DNA from: Streptomyces griseiscabiei
Lineage (GTDB): Bacteria; Actinomycetota; Actinomycetes; Streptomycetales; Streptomycetaceae
Length of the DNA: 64,000 bases
Reading direction: 5' to 3'
Assembly (NCBI RefSeq): GCF_020010925.1
Contig: NZ_JAGJBZ010000002.1
Coordinates: forward strand, 3,100,001 to 3,164,000
Positions 9,781-17,365 of the stretch are shown one piece after another. The notes beneath the pieces are model-generated. The model did no database searches. It had not been told where the DNA came from and saw only the letters and a list, made by a program, of their open reading frames with translations. The position numbers and the translations under genes were made by a program. Each line of letters begins with the position of its first letter. Position 1 is the first letter of the stretch.

Positions 9781-10980
9781 CCGCTCCGTCTCCCGCGCCG
9801 CTACCGGCCGCCGCCGCAGCAGATAGACGGCCGCGACCGACACCAGAAGAGCCATGCACGCGATGAACACCAGCCCCGCACCCTCCAGTCCGATCGGTTC
9901 CGCGAGCAGGCCCACGCCGATGACCGGTACCGAGATGCCCGTGTAGGCCACCACGAACAGGGTCGAGATCACGGCCGCGCGCCGGTCCGGGTCGGACGCG
10001 GCGGCCACCGCGGACAGGGCCCCACGGAAGGCCAGCCCCTGCCCGGCCCCGCCCACGACGGCGCTCAGCACCACCAGGGCCAGCAGTTCCCACCACAGCG
10101 CCCCGGCCAGCAGTGCCAGCCCGGCCAGCAGCCCGGCGCAGCCCAGCGGCAGCGAGCGGGTCGTCCCGACCCGGCCGACGGCCAACTGCCCGGCGGTCGA
10201 GGCGAAGAAGGCCAGCGCGACGACCAGCCCGCTCACCGCGTGATCGTGTACGTCCAGGGACTGGGCGAGGAAGGCCGGGCTGACCGAGGTGAACACCCCG
10301 AACAGGGCGAACCCCACGAACGAGGCGGTGGCGGCCGGCCCGAAGACCGCTCGCACCCGTGGCGGCAGACTGGGGCGTTGCGGCCGTACGGCGCCGAGCG
10401 GCCGACGCTCCCGCACGGTTTCCGGGAGCCGCAGCAGGACGGCGGCCGAGCACACCACCAGGGCGAGATGGACGGCGAACGGCAGGTACAGCGGCCGGTC
10501 CGCGTACTGTGCGAGCACCCCGGCGAGCAGCGGACCGCAGCCGAGGCCGCCCATGTTCGCCGCCGTCGCCACGAACGTGGCCCGCGAGGCGCCGCCCCGT
10601 GGTGCCAGCTCCATGACGTAGGCCGTGGCCGCCCCGGTGAACAGGCCGGCGGACAGCCCCGACAGCAGCCGCCCCGCGTACAGCCAGCCGAGCGCGGTGG
10701 CACACAGGAAACAGACGGCACTGGCCGCCGCGAACCCGAGGCCCCACAGCAGCACGGGCCGTCTGCCCACGCTGTCCGAGGCGTTGCCCGCCAGCAGCAG
10801 TACGCCGATGACCCCGAAGGCGTAGACGGCGTAGACGACGGTGACCGTCAGCTCGGAGAAGCCGAACTTCTCCTGGTAGAGGCCGTAGAGGGGGGTCGGC
10901 AGGGTCGTGCCCGCCATGCACACGGCGAACACGGCCCCGGCGAGCAGGCACGGGCGCCAGCGTCCAAGATCACCGTCCAT
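9772..10980 (-). CDS. MFS transporter
   Basis: A 402-residue membrane protein with about twelve hydrophobic segments. The family A-loop appears as DSVGRRPVLLWG, and the half-repeat structure is clear (second half begins after the RERRPLG cytoplasmic linker). The start at 10980 (MDGDLGRWRP) is preferred over further upstream codons, which give an Arg-rich non-membrane leader. A TACCTT -10-like element lies 7 nt upstream of the ATG, so the mRNA could be leaderless. Substrate unknown; the sequence resembles drug or metabolite exporters. It reads away from the mod operon. Confidence 0.85.
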   Translation of the reverse strand: MDGDLGRWRPCLLAGAVFAVCMAGTTLPTPLYGLYQEKFGFSELTVTVVYAVYAFGVIGVLLLAGNASDSVGRRPVLLWGLGFAAASAVCFLCATALGWLYAGRLLSGLSAGLFTGAATAYVMELAPRGGASRATFVATAANMGGLGCGPLLAGVLAQYADRPLYLPFAVHLALVVCSAAVLLRLPETVRERRPLGAVRPQRPSLPPRVRAVFGPAATASFVGFALFGVFTSVSPAFLAQSLDVHDHAVSGLVVALAFFASTAGQLAVGRVGTTRSLPLGCAGLLAGLALLAGALWWELLALVVLSAVVGGAGQGLAFRGALSAVAAASDPDRRAAVISTLFVVAYTGISVPVIGVGLLAEPIGLEGAGLVFIACMALLVSVAAVYLLRRRPVAARETERAR

Positions 10981-11119
10981 ACCGCCGAAGGTAACCTCGC
11001 CCGCCGCCGCACGCGCCCCGACGCCGACCCTCTCGGGGGGCACGCGGTCGGTTCGCCGCCCGCGTCGGTGACACTGACGGAGGCCATCGCCGCACCCGCG
11101 GCGAGGCCGAGTTCGCACA

Positions 11120-11143
11120 CCGGACCGGTGCGATCCGGTCCGG
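11120..11143 (-). terminator. Hairpin terminator of modABC
   Basis: Perfect 9-bp arms CCGGACCGG / CCGGTCCGG flank a 6-nt loop. The hairpin lies 25 nt downstream of the modC stop. No U tract follows, as is usual for terminators in high-GC actinobacteria. Confidence 0.65.
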
Positions 11144-11167
11144 GCGACAGCCCTCCCGTACGCGTCC

Positions 11168-12361
11168 TCAGACGGGATAGGCGTGCGTCTGTGTCGCCTT
11201 CACCGCCGCCCAGACCTCGGCGCCCGGGTGCAGTTCGAGTTCGGCGGCGGCGACCGTGGTCAGATCGGCGGCGAGCGCCAGCTCTCCCGTGAGGTCGGCG
11301 CGGATCTGGTCGCCGTGGGTCTCCAGACCGGCGACCTCGCAGCGCCAGAGGTTGCGGGCGCTGGCCCCGGTCGGACGGTCGCGGTAGAGGGTGACCGCGC
11401 TGGGCCGGAACGCCACGAAGACCGGACCGGACAGCACCTCCGTCGTGGTGACGGCCGGTCCGGTGCCGAGCCGGACGGTGTGACCGTCGGCCTCGCCCCG
11501 GTAGAGGTTCAGGCCGACCAGCTGGGCGATGTAGTCCGTACGGGGATGGCGGGCGATGACGGACGGGGCGCCCTCCTGGACCACCCGGCCGTCCTCGACG
11601 ACGACCAGCCGGTCCGCCAGCACCATGGCGTCCAGCGGATCATGGGTGACCAGTACGGCCACGGCCTCGAAATCGGCCAGGTGGCGCCGGAGCCGGGCCC
11701 GGACCTCCAGCCGGGTACGGGCGTCCAGCGCGGCCAGGGGCTCATCGAGGAGCAGCAGACGGGGGCGGGTGGCCAGGGCGCGGGCGAGGGCGACCCGTTG
11801 CGCCTGGCCGCCGGAGAGCCTGCGCGGCTTGGACCCGGCGTGGTCGGCGAGCCCCAGACGGTCGAGCCACTCGGCGGCCCGCGCACGCGCCTCCGCCTTG
11901 GTCGCCCCCTGGCAGCGCGGGCCGAACGCCACGTTGTCCAGGGCCGTCAGATGGGGGAAGAGCAGATAGTCCTGGAAGACGACACCGACCGGCCGGGACT
12001 CCGGCGGCGTACGCTCAAGCGCCGCGCCGTCCAGCCGCAGACGGCCGGCGGTGAGCGGCGTCAGACCGGCGAGGGCACGCAGGGCGGTGGTCTTCCCCGC
12101 ACCGTTCGGACCCAGCAGCGCGACGACCTCACCGGGCGCCACACGCAGCGTCACATCCAGCCGGAACGCGTCACGCTCGACGACGAGACGGGCGTCGAGC
12201 CCTTCCTCGGAGGACGCGGAGGACGCGGAGAACGCGGAGGACGCCGAGTCACGGGAAGCGGCAGCGGCCCCGGCAGGGGTGCCGGAAGCGGCATCGCCGG
12301 GGAACCCGCTCGTCCCGCCGCGGCGCGGCTCGTTCGTCCCGCCGGACCGACGCGCCCTCAT
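11168..12361 (-). CDS. modC: Molybdate ABC transporter ATP-binding protein
   Basis: A 397-residue cytoplasmic ATPase. The ATG at 12361 overlaps the modB stop (ATGA). Walker A is GPNGAGKTT (about residue 80), the Q-loop VFQDYLLFPHLTALDN, the signature LSGGQAQRVALARAL and Walker B LLLLDEPLAALD. The last 130 residues form the TOBE-type molybdate-sensing/regulatory domain. Unusual is a roughly 50-residue low-complexity N-terminal extension (Ser/Ala/Glu rich, partly from 9-bp repeats near 12208-12240) ahead of the ATPase core. It energises ModB. Confidence 0.92.
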   Translation of the reverse strand: MRARRSGGTNEPRRGGTSGFPGDAASGTPAGAAAASRDSASSAFSASSASSEEGLDARLVVERDAFRLDVTLRVAPGEVVALLGPNGAGKTTALRALAGLTPLTAGRLRLDGAALERTPPESRPVGVVFQDYLLFPHLTALDNVAFGPRCQGATKAEARARAAEWLDRLGLADHAGSKPRRLSGGQAQRVALARALATRPRLLLLDEPLAALDARTRLEVRARLRRHLADFEAVAVLVTHDPLDAMVLADRLVVVEDGRVVQEGAPSVIARHPRTDYIAQLVGLNLYRGEADGHTVRLGTGPAVTTTEVLSGPVFVAFRPSAVTLYRDRPTGASARNLWRCEVAGLETHGDQIRADLTGELALAADLTTVAAAELELHPGAEVWAAVKATQTHAYPV

Positions 12362-13245
12362 CCCGCCGTCATCCAACGGTCACGCAGCCCCGCCAGCACC
12401 GCGACGGACACGGCCAGCAGGACCAGACTGAGGGCGATGGCGGCCTCCGGGTCGCTCTGCAGGGCCAGATACACGGCCAGCGGCATGGTCTGGGTGCGGC
12501 CGGGGAAGTTGCCCGCGAAGGTGATCGTCGCTCCGAACTCACCCAGCGCCCGCGCCCAGGCCAGCACGGCACCGGCGGCGATGCCCGGCATGATCAGCGG
12601 CAGGGTGACCCGGCGGAAGGCGGTGAAGCGGGAGGCGCCGAGCGTGGCGGCGGCCTCCTCGAAGCGCGGGTCGGCGGCGCGCAGGGTGCCCTCGACGCTG
12701 ATGACGAGGAAGGGCATCGCGACGAACGCCTCCGCGACCACGACGCCCGCCGTGGTGAACGGCAGCGTGATCCCGAACCAGGCGTCGAGCGACTTCCCTA
12801 CCACGCCGTTGCGGCCCAGCGCCATCAGCAGCGCCACACCGCCGACCACCGGCGGCAGCACCAGCGGCAGGGTGACCAGAGCCCGGACGAGTCCGCGTCC
12901 GGGGAACTCGACGCGGGCCAGCAGCCAGGCCAGCGGCACTCCGATGACCACGCTCACGGCGGTGGCGGCGGTGGCGCACACCAGGGAGAGCCGCAGCGCC
13001 TGCCACACCTCGGCGCTGGTCAGCAGCGCGGGCAGACTGCGCCACGGGGCCCGTACGAGCAGCGCGACCAGCGGCACGATCAGGAACGCCAGGCCGATCA
13101 GCGCGGGCACCAGCAGCGGCAGGGGCGCCCCCCGGCCGCCGTGGCCGCCCCGTCCGTTCCGGCCGTACGCGCGGACGCGCCGACGCCGCGGACCGCCCCG
13201 GAGGGTGTCGGCCGCGGCGTCGGTCGCGTCGGTCGGTCGGGTCAC
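12358..13245 (-). CDS. modB: Molybdate ABC transporter permease
   Basis: A 295-residue inner-membrane permease. The GTG start at 13245 overlaps the modA stop. An N-terminal basic cytoplasmic tail (about 35 residues, Gly/Arg rich) precedes five to six membrane spans. The EAA loop is clear (EEAAATLGASRFTAFRRVTL), and the terminal region ARALGEFGATITFAGNFPGR is typical of ModB. It is the channel for ModA-delivered molybdate. All three mod genes are translationally coupled. Confidence 0.93.
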   Translation of the reverse strand: MTRPTDATDAAADTLRGGPRRRRVRAYGRNGRGGHGGRGAPLPLLVPALIGLAFLIVPLVALLVRAPWRSLPALLTSAEVWQALRLSLVCATAATAVSVVIGVPLAWLLARVEFPGRGLVRALVTLPLVLPPVVGGVALLMALGRNGVVGKSLDAWFGITLPFTTAGVVVAEAFVAMPFLVISVEGTLRAADPRFEEAAATLGASRFTAFRRVTLPLIMPGIAAGAVLAWARALGEFGATITFAGNFPGRTQTMPLAVYLALQSDPEAAIALSLVLLAVSVAVLAGLRDRWMTAG

Positions 13246-14069
13246 GGCTTGAGGAACCCGGCCTCGGTCAGGACCTTCTGGCCGTCGGCGGACCGCACCA
13301 GCTCGATGAACGCCTCGGCGGCGTCGGCGTTCCGGGCGTCCTTGAGCTGGACGATCGGGTAGTCGTTGATGGCGTCGGCGGACTCGGGGAACTCCACGCC
13401 CTCCACCTTCTCACCCGCCGCGCGCACATCGGTCCTGTAGACCACGGCGGCGTCGGCCTCCTTCAGCTCGACCTTCGTCAGCGCGGCCTTGACGTCCTGC
13501 TCGTAGGAGACAGGGGTGAGCTTCAGCTTGCCGGCGTCCAGGGCCTTCTGCGCGGCGGCGCCACAGGGCACCTCCTTGTCGCACAGGACGACCTTCAGAC
13601 CGGACTTGGTGAGGTCCTTGAGGGAGGCGATCCTGTCGGGGTTGCCCGGCAGGGTCGCGATCTCCAACTGGTTGCGGACGAAGGTGGCCGGAGTCCCGGA
13701 CGCGTCCCCGGCGTCCGTCACGATCGCCATCGTCCTGGGGCTGGCGGAGGCGAACACGTCCGCCGGGGCGCCACCGGTGATGCTCGCGGCGAGCGAGTCG
13801 CTGCCGCCGAAGCTGAAGGTGACCTTCGTCCCGGGGTGCTCCTTCTCGAACTGCTCGCCCAGCGTCGTGAAGCTCTCCTTCAGCGACGCGGCGGCGAACA
13901 CGGTCACCGTGCCGGACGGCCCGTCCGACGACGAGGCGGACGCGGAGGAGTCCGACTTCGCCGACGACGGGCCGTCGGACGACGAGCACGCGCTCAGGGC
14001 CAGCAGCGCGGAGGCCCCCAGCGCGGCCAGCTGCAGCGGCCGACGGGTCCGGCGCGCGGTTCGGGTCAT
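13242..14069 (-). CDS. modA: Molybdate-binding lipoprotein
   Basis: A 275-residue periplasm-side binding protein. A basic N-terminus, hydrophobic core and lipobox LSAC (Cys28) indicate a lipoprotein, followed by a Ser/Ala-rich tether. The mature part opens with GTVTVFAAASLKESF, the characteristic ModA strand and oxyanion-binding Ser. GGSDSLAASITGGAPADVFASAS supplies the second ligand loop. AVVYRTDV and AEAFIELVRSADGQKVL are also ModA hallmarks. First gene of the modABC operon, divergent from a molybdopterin enzyme that would use the imported metal. Confidence 0.95.
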   Translation of the reverse strand: MTRTARRTRRPLQLAALGASALLALSACSSSDGPSSAKSDSSASASSSDGPSGTVTVFAAASLKESFTTLGEQFEKEHPGTKVTFSFGGSDSLAASITGGAPADVFASASPRTMAIVTDAGDASGTPATFVRNQLEIATLPGNPDRIASLKDLTKSGLKVVLCDKEVPCGAAAQKALDAGKLKLTPVSYEQDVKAALTKVELKEADAAVVYRTDVRAAGEKVEGVEFPESADAINDYPIVQLKDARNADAAEAFIELVRSADGQKVLTEAGFLKP

Positions 14070-14296
14070 CACGGGTCCACTCCCTCTGGTCCTGACGGAC
14101 ACGATCACCTGCGGTCCTGGCGGACCGTTCCGCACCCCCGTGTGCGGCAGGTGTGCGTGCGCCGATGATACTGCCGCAGATGCGAGCGGAATGTCGCCTG
14201 TAGCTTCGCATGAGCTGGGAGGAGAACGGGCGGGGCTGGCATGTGCGTTTGCACGGGGCGCCCGCCCGGGTACTGTCCTCCGGGAGGTGACAGCCC
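14070..14296. promoter_or_regulatory. Divergent promoter region modA / molybdopterin oxidoreductase
   Basis: This 227-bp gap serves modABC (minus) and the oxidoreductase (plus). It contains an inverted repeat ATGCGA (14180-14185) / TCGCAT (14206-14211) separated by 20 bp, which could be an operator. It does not match the E. coli ModE site and the modC TOBE domain cannot bind DNA, so the regulator is unknown. A CGGGAGGTGA-type ribosome-binding site precedes the ATG at 14297. Confidence 0.45.
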
Positions 14297-14851
14297 ATGA
14301 GTCAGCCCCTCGCACCCGCGGGCAGGACCGCCGGCAAGGCCGCGGCCGGAGCCGCGGACAGGGCCTTCGGTCCGGCCGCCGTGCCGATGGCGGAACTGGC
14401 CCTGGCCGGTGATCTGGCCCGGCCGTCCCGGCTGACGGTGCCCGATCTGTTGACCTGGCCGCAGCACGAGACCGACGTCGCATTCGAGTGCGCCACCAGC
14501 GGCGTCCGGCACCACCGCTTCACCGGACCACTGCTGCACGACGTGCTGTCGGCGGCGGGCCCCGGCTTCGACCCCGTGCGCCGCAAGGACCGTCTGCGCT
14601 TCCTGATCGCCGTCACCGGCGTGGACGGCCACCACGCCCTGCTCTCCTGGGCCGAGATCGACCCCGACTTCGGGCGGGCGCCCGTCCTGCTCGCGGTCAC
14701 CCTCGACGCCGCCCCGCTCGACCGCACCGGACCCCAGCTCGTCCTCCCGCAGGACCGCTGCGGCGCCCGGCACATCAGCGGCATCACCGAGATCCGCGTG
14801 GACGGCGGCTACCGGGCCGGTGCCACGGACCCGTCGCCGGGAGCGGTCTAG
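14297..14851 (+). CDS. Molybdopterin-binding oxidoreductase, sulfite-oxidase fold, short form
   Basis: A 184-residue protein resembling the oxidoreductase molybdopterin-binding domain. MAELALAGDLARPSRLTVPDLLTWPQHE is a typical entry strand. ECATSGVRHHRFTGPLLHDVL contains the Cys (about residue 62) expected to ligate molybdenum and the W/F-x-G-x-L loop. VTGVDGHHALLSWAEIDPDFG and a C-terminal RHISGITEIRVDGGYR complete the fold. No signal peptide or membrane anchor is seen. Divergence from modABC supports a molybdenum requirement. The substrate is unknown. The stop codon lies in the CTAG at the edge of a MITE-like element. Confidence 0.75.
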   Translation: MSQPLAPAGRTAGKAAAGAADRAFGPAAVPMAELALAGDLARPSRLTVPDLLTWPQHETDVAFECATSGVRHHRFTGPLLHDVLSAAGPGFDPVRRKDRLRFLIAVTGVDGHHALLSWAEIDPDFGRAPVLLAVTLDAAPLDRTGPQLVLPQDRCGARHISGITEIRVDGGYRAGATDPSPGAV

Positions 14852-15047
14852 GGCCCTTCCGATGGATCTCCGCGGCGTCGCGACGCCCGGCACGCACTCC
14901 CCCACTGCCTCAAGGGCGTGGGGGGACCCCCAGCCGCACGGCGCGAAGGGCCAGGTGGCTCCGCCACAAGACCCTCCACGCCGCACGCCGAGCGCACGCA
15001 CCGAACGCCGCTCCTTCGCCCACGGAGATCCATCAGAAGGGCCCTAG
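14848..15047. mobile_element. 200-bp MITE-like element with 25-bp terminal inverted repeats
   Basis: The left end (14848-14872) and right end (15023-15047) are inverted copies identical at 24 of 25 positions, beginning CTAGGGCCCTTC. The interior holds further hairpins: CCCCCAC/GTGGGGG near 14898-14923 and GTGGC-TCC-GCCAC at 14955-14967. There is no transposase gene, so it is non-autonomous. The outer bases fit a TA target duplication, as for IS630/Tc1-type transposition. I recall similar GGGCCCTTC-TGATGGATCTCC palindromes in many Streptomyces intergenic regions; that recollection was not checked. Confidence 0.8.
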
Positions 15048-15271
15048 GCGACGACGTTCGCCTCATCGCGGACGGCGAACAGGGGAGCACCCGCCGGACC
15101 GGGCGGTGCCGCCGGCGGATCCTGCGGCTCCCGGAGATCCATCTCGTCGGCCAGGGAAGCGAGTTCGCCGGTTTTCCCGGGGCACTCCACACCCCCTGAC
15201 AAGCACGGACGCCCCACCCCGCTCCGCCGACGGCCGACCACCTCCGAACCCGGTACAACCATCCGCACCAC
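15044..15271 (-). CDS. Possible small protein of unknown function
   Basis: An open frame of up to 75 codons reads toward the MITE-like element and ends at the TAG inside its terminal CTAG. An internal GTG at about 15190 gives a 48-residue product with an acidic ELASLADEMDLREPQD stretch and a Pro-rich middle. If real, it and the molybdopterin gene formerly shared one CTAG as stop codons on both strands. Codon bias is unremarkable and no family is recognised. Confidence 0.25.
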   Translation of the reverse strand: MVRMVVPGSEVVGRRRSGVGRPCLSGGVECPGKTGELASLADEMDLREPQDPPAAPPGPAGAPLFAVRDEANVVA

Positions 15272-15288
15272 TCGCGGGTCATATCAAG

Positions 15289-15308
15289 TGGGAGCAAAGG
15301 TGCTCCCA
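15289..15308 (+). promoter_or_regulatory. Perfect 8-bp stem-loop in the leader of the spore-associated-protein-like gene
   Basis: TGGGAGCA-AAGG-TGCTCCCA is a perfect inverted repeat with a 4-nt loop. It ends 7 nt before the AAGGGGGA ribosome-binding site of the gene at 15326. It could be an operator or, in the mRNA, a 5' stem that modulates ribosome access or RNA stability. Confidence 0.55.
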
Positions 15309-15325
15309 TGACCCAAGGGGGAAAT

Positions 15326-15775
15326 ATGCGATCCATCCGCAATCTGGCGACCGTCGGAGCGTTAACGGCTCTGGCGGTGGGCTCCGCGACCGCGTTCAGC
15401 GCGACCGCGTCCGCCGCTCCCAACGTCACCCCGCAGGGTGTCTGCGGGAAGGCCTACAAGACCGTCAACTCGGCGCCGATCGGCACGCTGGGCAAGGTGT
15501 ACCTGACGTACAACTCGTCGAACGGCGAGAACTGCGTCGCGACCATCCGCACCAACCCGGGCTCGCTCAAGCCCATGTCCACGTGGATCTACGTCCCCGC
15601 CACCGACGAGTACGCCAGTGACGCCGACAACTACTCGTCGTACGCGGGGCCGGCCTACGTCTACGGCAAGGGCCACTGCGTCAGCTGGGGCGGCAGCATC
15701 GACAACGTGTACGTGTCGGTGGAGAACTCCAACTGCGGCTCCCTGAAGGAGACCCGGACCACCGAGATCCGCTGA
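15326..15775 (+). CDS. sapA: Secreted spore-associated protein A-like
   Basis: A 149-residue exported protein. The ATG at 15326 has the ribosome-binding site AAGGGGGA; an ATG at 15308 sits inside the upstream stem-loop and is less likely. The Sec signal peptide (MRSIRNLATVGAL..., Ala-rich cleavage region near residue 31) leaves a mature protein of about 118 residues with four Cys (in QGVCGKAYK, GENCVAT, KGHCVSWGG and NSNCGSLK), probably two disulfides. The pattern agrees with the spore-associated protein SapA family of Streptomyces as I remember it. The exact role is not established. A strong terminator follows. Confidence 0.72.
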   Translation: MRSIRNLATVGALTALAVGSATAFSATASAAPNVTPQGVCGKAYKTVNSAPIGTLGKVYLTYNSSNGENCVATIRTNPGSLKPMSTWIYVPATDEYASDADNYSSYAGPAYVYGKGHCVSWGGSIDNVYVSVENSNCGSLKETRTTEIR

Positions 15776-15802
15776 TCCGGAGCCGCGGTCACTCGTGAAC
15801 CG

Positions 15803-15836
15803 TTCGGCTGCGCGGGCGCGCGACCGCGCAGCCGAA
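15803..15836 (+). terminator. Strong hairpin terminator after the spore-associated-protein-like gene
   Basis: Perfect 13-bp arms (15803-15815 and 15824-15836, starting TTCGGCTGCG) flank an 8-nt loop, 28 nt after the stop codon. This isolates the gene from the TOPRIM gene downstream. Confidence 0.8.
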
Positions 15837-15879
15837 TATCGCGTGCGCCGCTGTCGGTGGACGTAGCAGACTCCCCGGC

Positions 15880-16545
15880 ATGGGCGACATACGGATGTTC
15901 CGGGACGAGGTCACCGGCTGGGCGGCCGGTGGCTCCGGCGGGCCCGCGAGGGAACTCGCGGAGCACCTCGGAGTGCACACCGCGGTCCTGCTGGAAGGGC
16001 TCAGCGACCTCGCTGCGGTCGAGGCGCTGGCCGAGCGGCGGGGCCGTGACCTGGCCGCCGAGGGCGTGTGCGTGATGCCGATGGGCGGGGCGATGAGCGT
16101 CGGCCGCTACGCGGGACTCCTCGGACCGTCCGGCCTGGGCCTGCGTCTGCTCGGCCTGTGCGACGAACGCGAGAGGCCCTTCTTCGACCGTGGCCTCGGC
16201 GGCGGAGACCGCGCCGACCCGAACCGCGCCGACCGCCACCGCGACGACCCGGCCCCGGCACCCCGCCCGAGCGTCTTCGTCTGCACGGCGGACCTGGAGG
16301 ACGAGCTGATCCGCGCGCTGGGCCCGGCCCGGGTCGAGCAGATCATCGAGGCGGCGGACGAACTGCGCCCCTGGCAGACCTTCGTACGGCAGCCCGCCCA
16401 GCACGGCCGCTCCCGGCACCAGCAGCTGCGCCGCTTCCTCGGCACGAAGAAGGGCCGCAAGATCCGCTACGGCCGCCTCCTGGTCGAAGCCCTCACCCCC
16501 GAGCAGGTGCCCGCCCCGCTGGACGATCTCTTCGCCGGTCTGTGA
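15880..16545 (+). CDS. Stand-alone OLD-type TOPRIM domain protein
   Basis: A 221-residue protein. VLLEGLSDLAAVEALAERRG carries the TOPRIM catalytic Glu (about residue 47) and the SD typical of OLD-family nucleases. VMPMGGAMSVGRYAGLL and LLGLCDERE supply the following glycine motif and the D-x-E/D position. The C-terminal third, FLGTKKGRKIRYGRLLVEAL, is basic. OLD nucleases normally fuse this domain to an ABC ATPase; no ATPase part or partner gene is adjacent. It may act on nucleic acid or nucleotides. An alternative start is the ATG at 15895. Confidence 0.7.
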   Translation: MGDIRMFRDEVTGWAAGGSGGPARELAEHLGVHTAVLLEGLSDLAAVEALAERRGRDLAAEGVCVMPMGGAMSVGRYAGLLGPSGLGLRLLGLCDERERPFFDRGLGGGDRADPNRADRHRDDPAPAPRPSVFVCTADLEDELIRALGPARVEQIIEAADELRPWQTFVRQPAQHGRSRHQQLRRFLGTKKGRKIRYGRLLVEALTPEQVPAPLDDLFAGL

Positions 16546-16626
16546 GCGTCGGCGAGCAGACCTCCGGCCGCCGCCCCCGAACCCCAGTCCGGCGCCCTGA
16601 CCTGGTGTGACTTCTCCCACTGGCTC

Positions 16627-16656
16627 TTGCCGGGGCGGAGAAGGCTTACCTACGTT
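16627..16656 (+). promoter_or_regulatory. Promoter of a probable leaderless transcript
   Basis: TTGCCG (16627-16632), an 18-bp spacer and TACGTT (16651-16656) form a vegetative-type promoter. The -10 element ends 7 nt before the ATG at 16664, and no ribosome-binding site precedes that ATG. The mRNA would therefore start at or next to the start codon, a common arrangement in actinobacteria. Confidence 0.5.
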
Positions 16657-16663
16657 CGGTCAT

Positions 16664-16978
16664 ATGTCCCACCATGGCCGTGCCCTTCCCGGTGAACCGG
16701 ATGAACCCGTCACCGCGAGCGAACCCGCCGAGGCCCGTCCCGACGCCTCCCCGACGGTCGACCTGGTCGTCGACCTGACCGCGCACGAAATGCTCCGGCG
16801 CGCCCATGTCCTCGACGCCCTCGGCCCCGACTGGGACCCCGTGGCCGCCCTGCACGACGAGGAGGCGGCGTACGCGCTCCTCTACTCCGGCCTCAGCGCG
16901 GAGCAGCAGCGGGTGTACGACGAACTGGTCGCGGCCGGGGTGCTGCCGGGCGGAGGCGGCGGCCGTGCTGCCGCTTGA
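16664..16978 (+). CDS. DUF6400-like small protein
   Basis: A 104-residue cytoplasmic protein. The N-terminal 40 residues are variable and Pro/Ala/Glu rich. The conserved core VDLTAHEMLRRAHVLDALG-DWDPVAALHDEEAAYALLY is helical and acidic, ending in SAEQQRVYDELVAAGVLP. I associate this core with DUF6400, found next to small zinc-ribbon genes in Streptomyces; function unknown. The ATG at 16664 is chosen because a promoter sits directly before it. The end overlaps the next gene by 14 bp in another frame. Confidence 0.6.
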   Translation: MSHHGRALPGEPDEPVTASEPAEARPDASPTVDLVVDLTAHEMLRRAHVLDALGPDWDPVAALHDEEAAYALLYSGLSAEQQRVYDELVAAGVLPGGGGGRAAA

Positions 16979-17222
16979 CCCGCAGGCCGACATCGGACGC
17001 CGTGCCTGGGTGGCCTGCCCGAACTGCGATGACCGGCGCGGATGCGGCACCTGCGAGGAGGGCCGCACCTGCTCCGAGCACTGGCGCTACCTCCTGGCCC
17101 ACCACGGCAGCCTGCTCCATCTGCAGTGCCGCTCGTGCACGCACATCTGGGCCCACGAGACCCACTTCGGCGCCACCCGCACCCCCTGGGAGCGCATCGT
17201 CAGCGGACTGCGACGCCGCTGA
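16965..17222 (+). CDS. Small zinc-ribbon protein
   Basis: An 85-residue protein. The GTG at 16965 lies 9-10 nt after a GGAGG and inside the end of the DUF6400-like gene, so translation is coupled. Cys pairs CPNC (about residues 18-21), CGTC and CRSC, plus extra Cys and His residues, point to one or two zinc sites. Its tail is basic (SGLRRR). The coupling implies that it and the upstream protein work together, but no role is known. It lies 143 bp upstream of the hydrogenase locus; a link to it is unproven. Confidence 0.6.
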   Translation: MLPLDPQADIGRRAWVACPNCDDRRGCGTCEEGRTCSEHWRYLLAHHGSLLHLQCRSCTHIWAHETHFGATRTPWERIVSGLRRR

Positions 17223-17224
17223 GG

Positions 17225-17238
17225 GGCCGCGCGCGGCC
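17225..17238 (+). terminator. Short GC palindrome after the zinc-ribbon gene
   Basis: GGCCGCG-CGCGGCC is a perfect 14-bp palindrome starting 2 nt after the stop codon. It may weakly terminate the DUF6400/zinc-ribbon transcript ahead of hoxX. No loop or T tract supports it. Confidence 0.3.
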
Positions 17239-17365
17239 GTACGGCGGAGCGCCGCCCGCTTTCGGATGACCCGGCCCGTCTGTCGCCGGGGACGGCGGAC
17301 CCCCGTGGCCGAGGATCTCGGTCGGCGGTCATCCCTGCCTGCCGTTCGTCCGCCCGGAGGCAGCC

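Noticed and set aside
14918..15199. Open frame running through the MITE-like element
   Set aside because: It crosses the terminal repeat and hairpins and resembles no protein; the element is non-coding.
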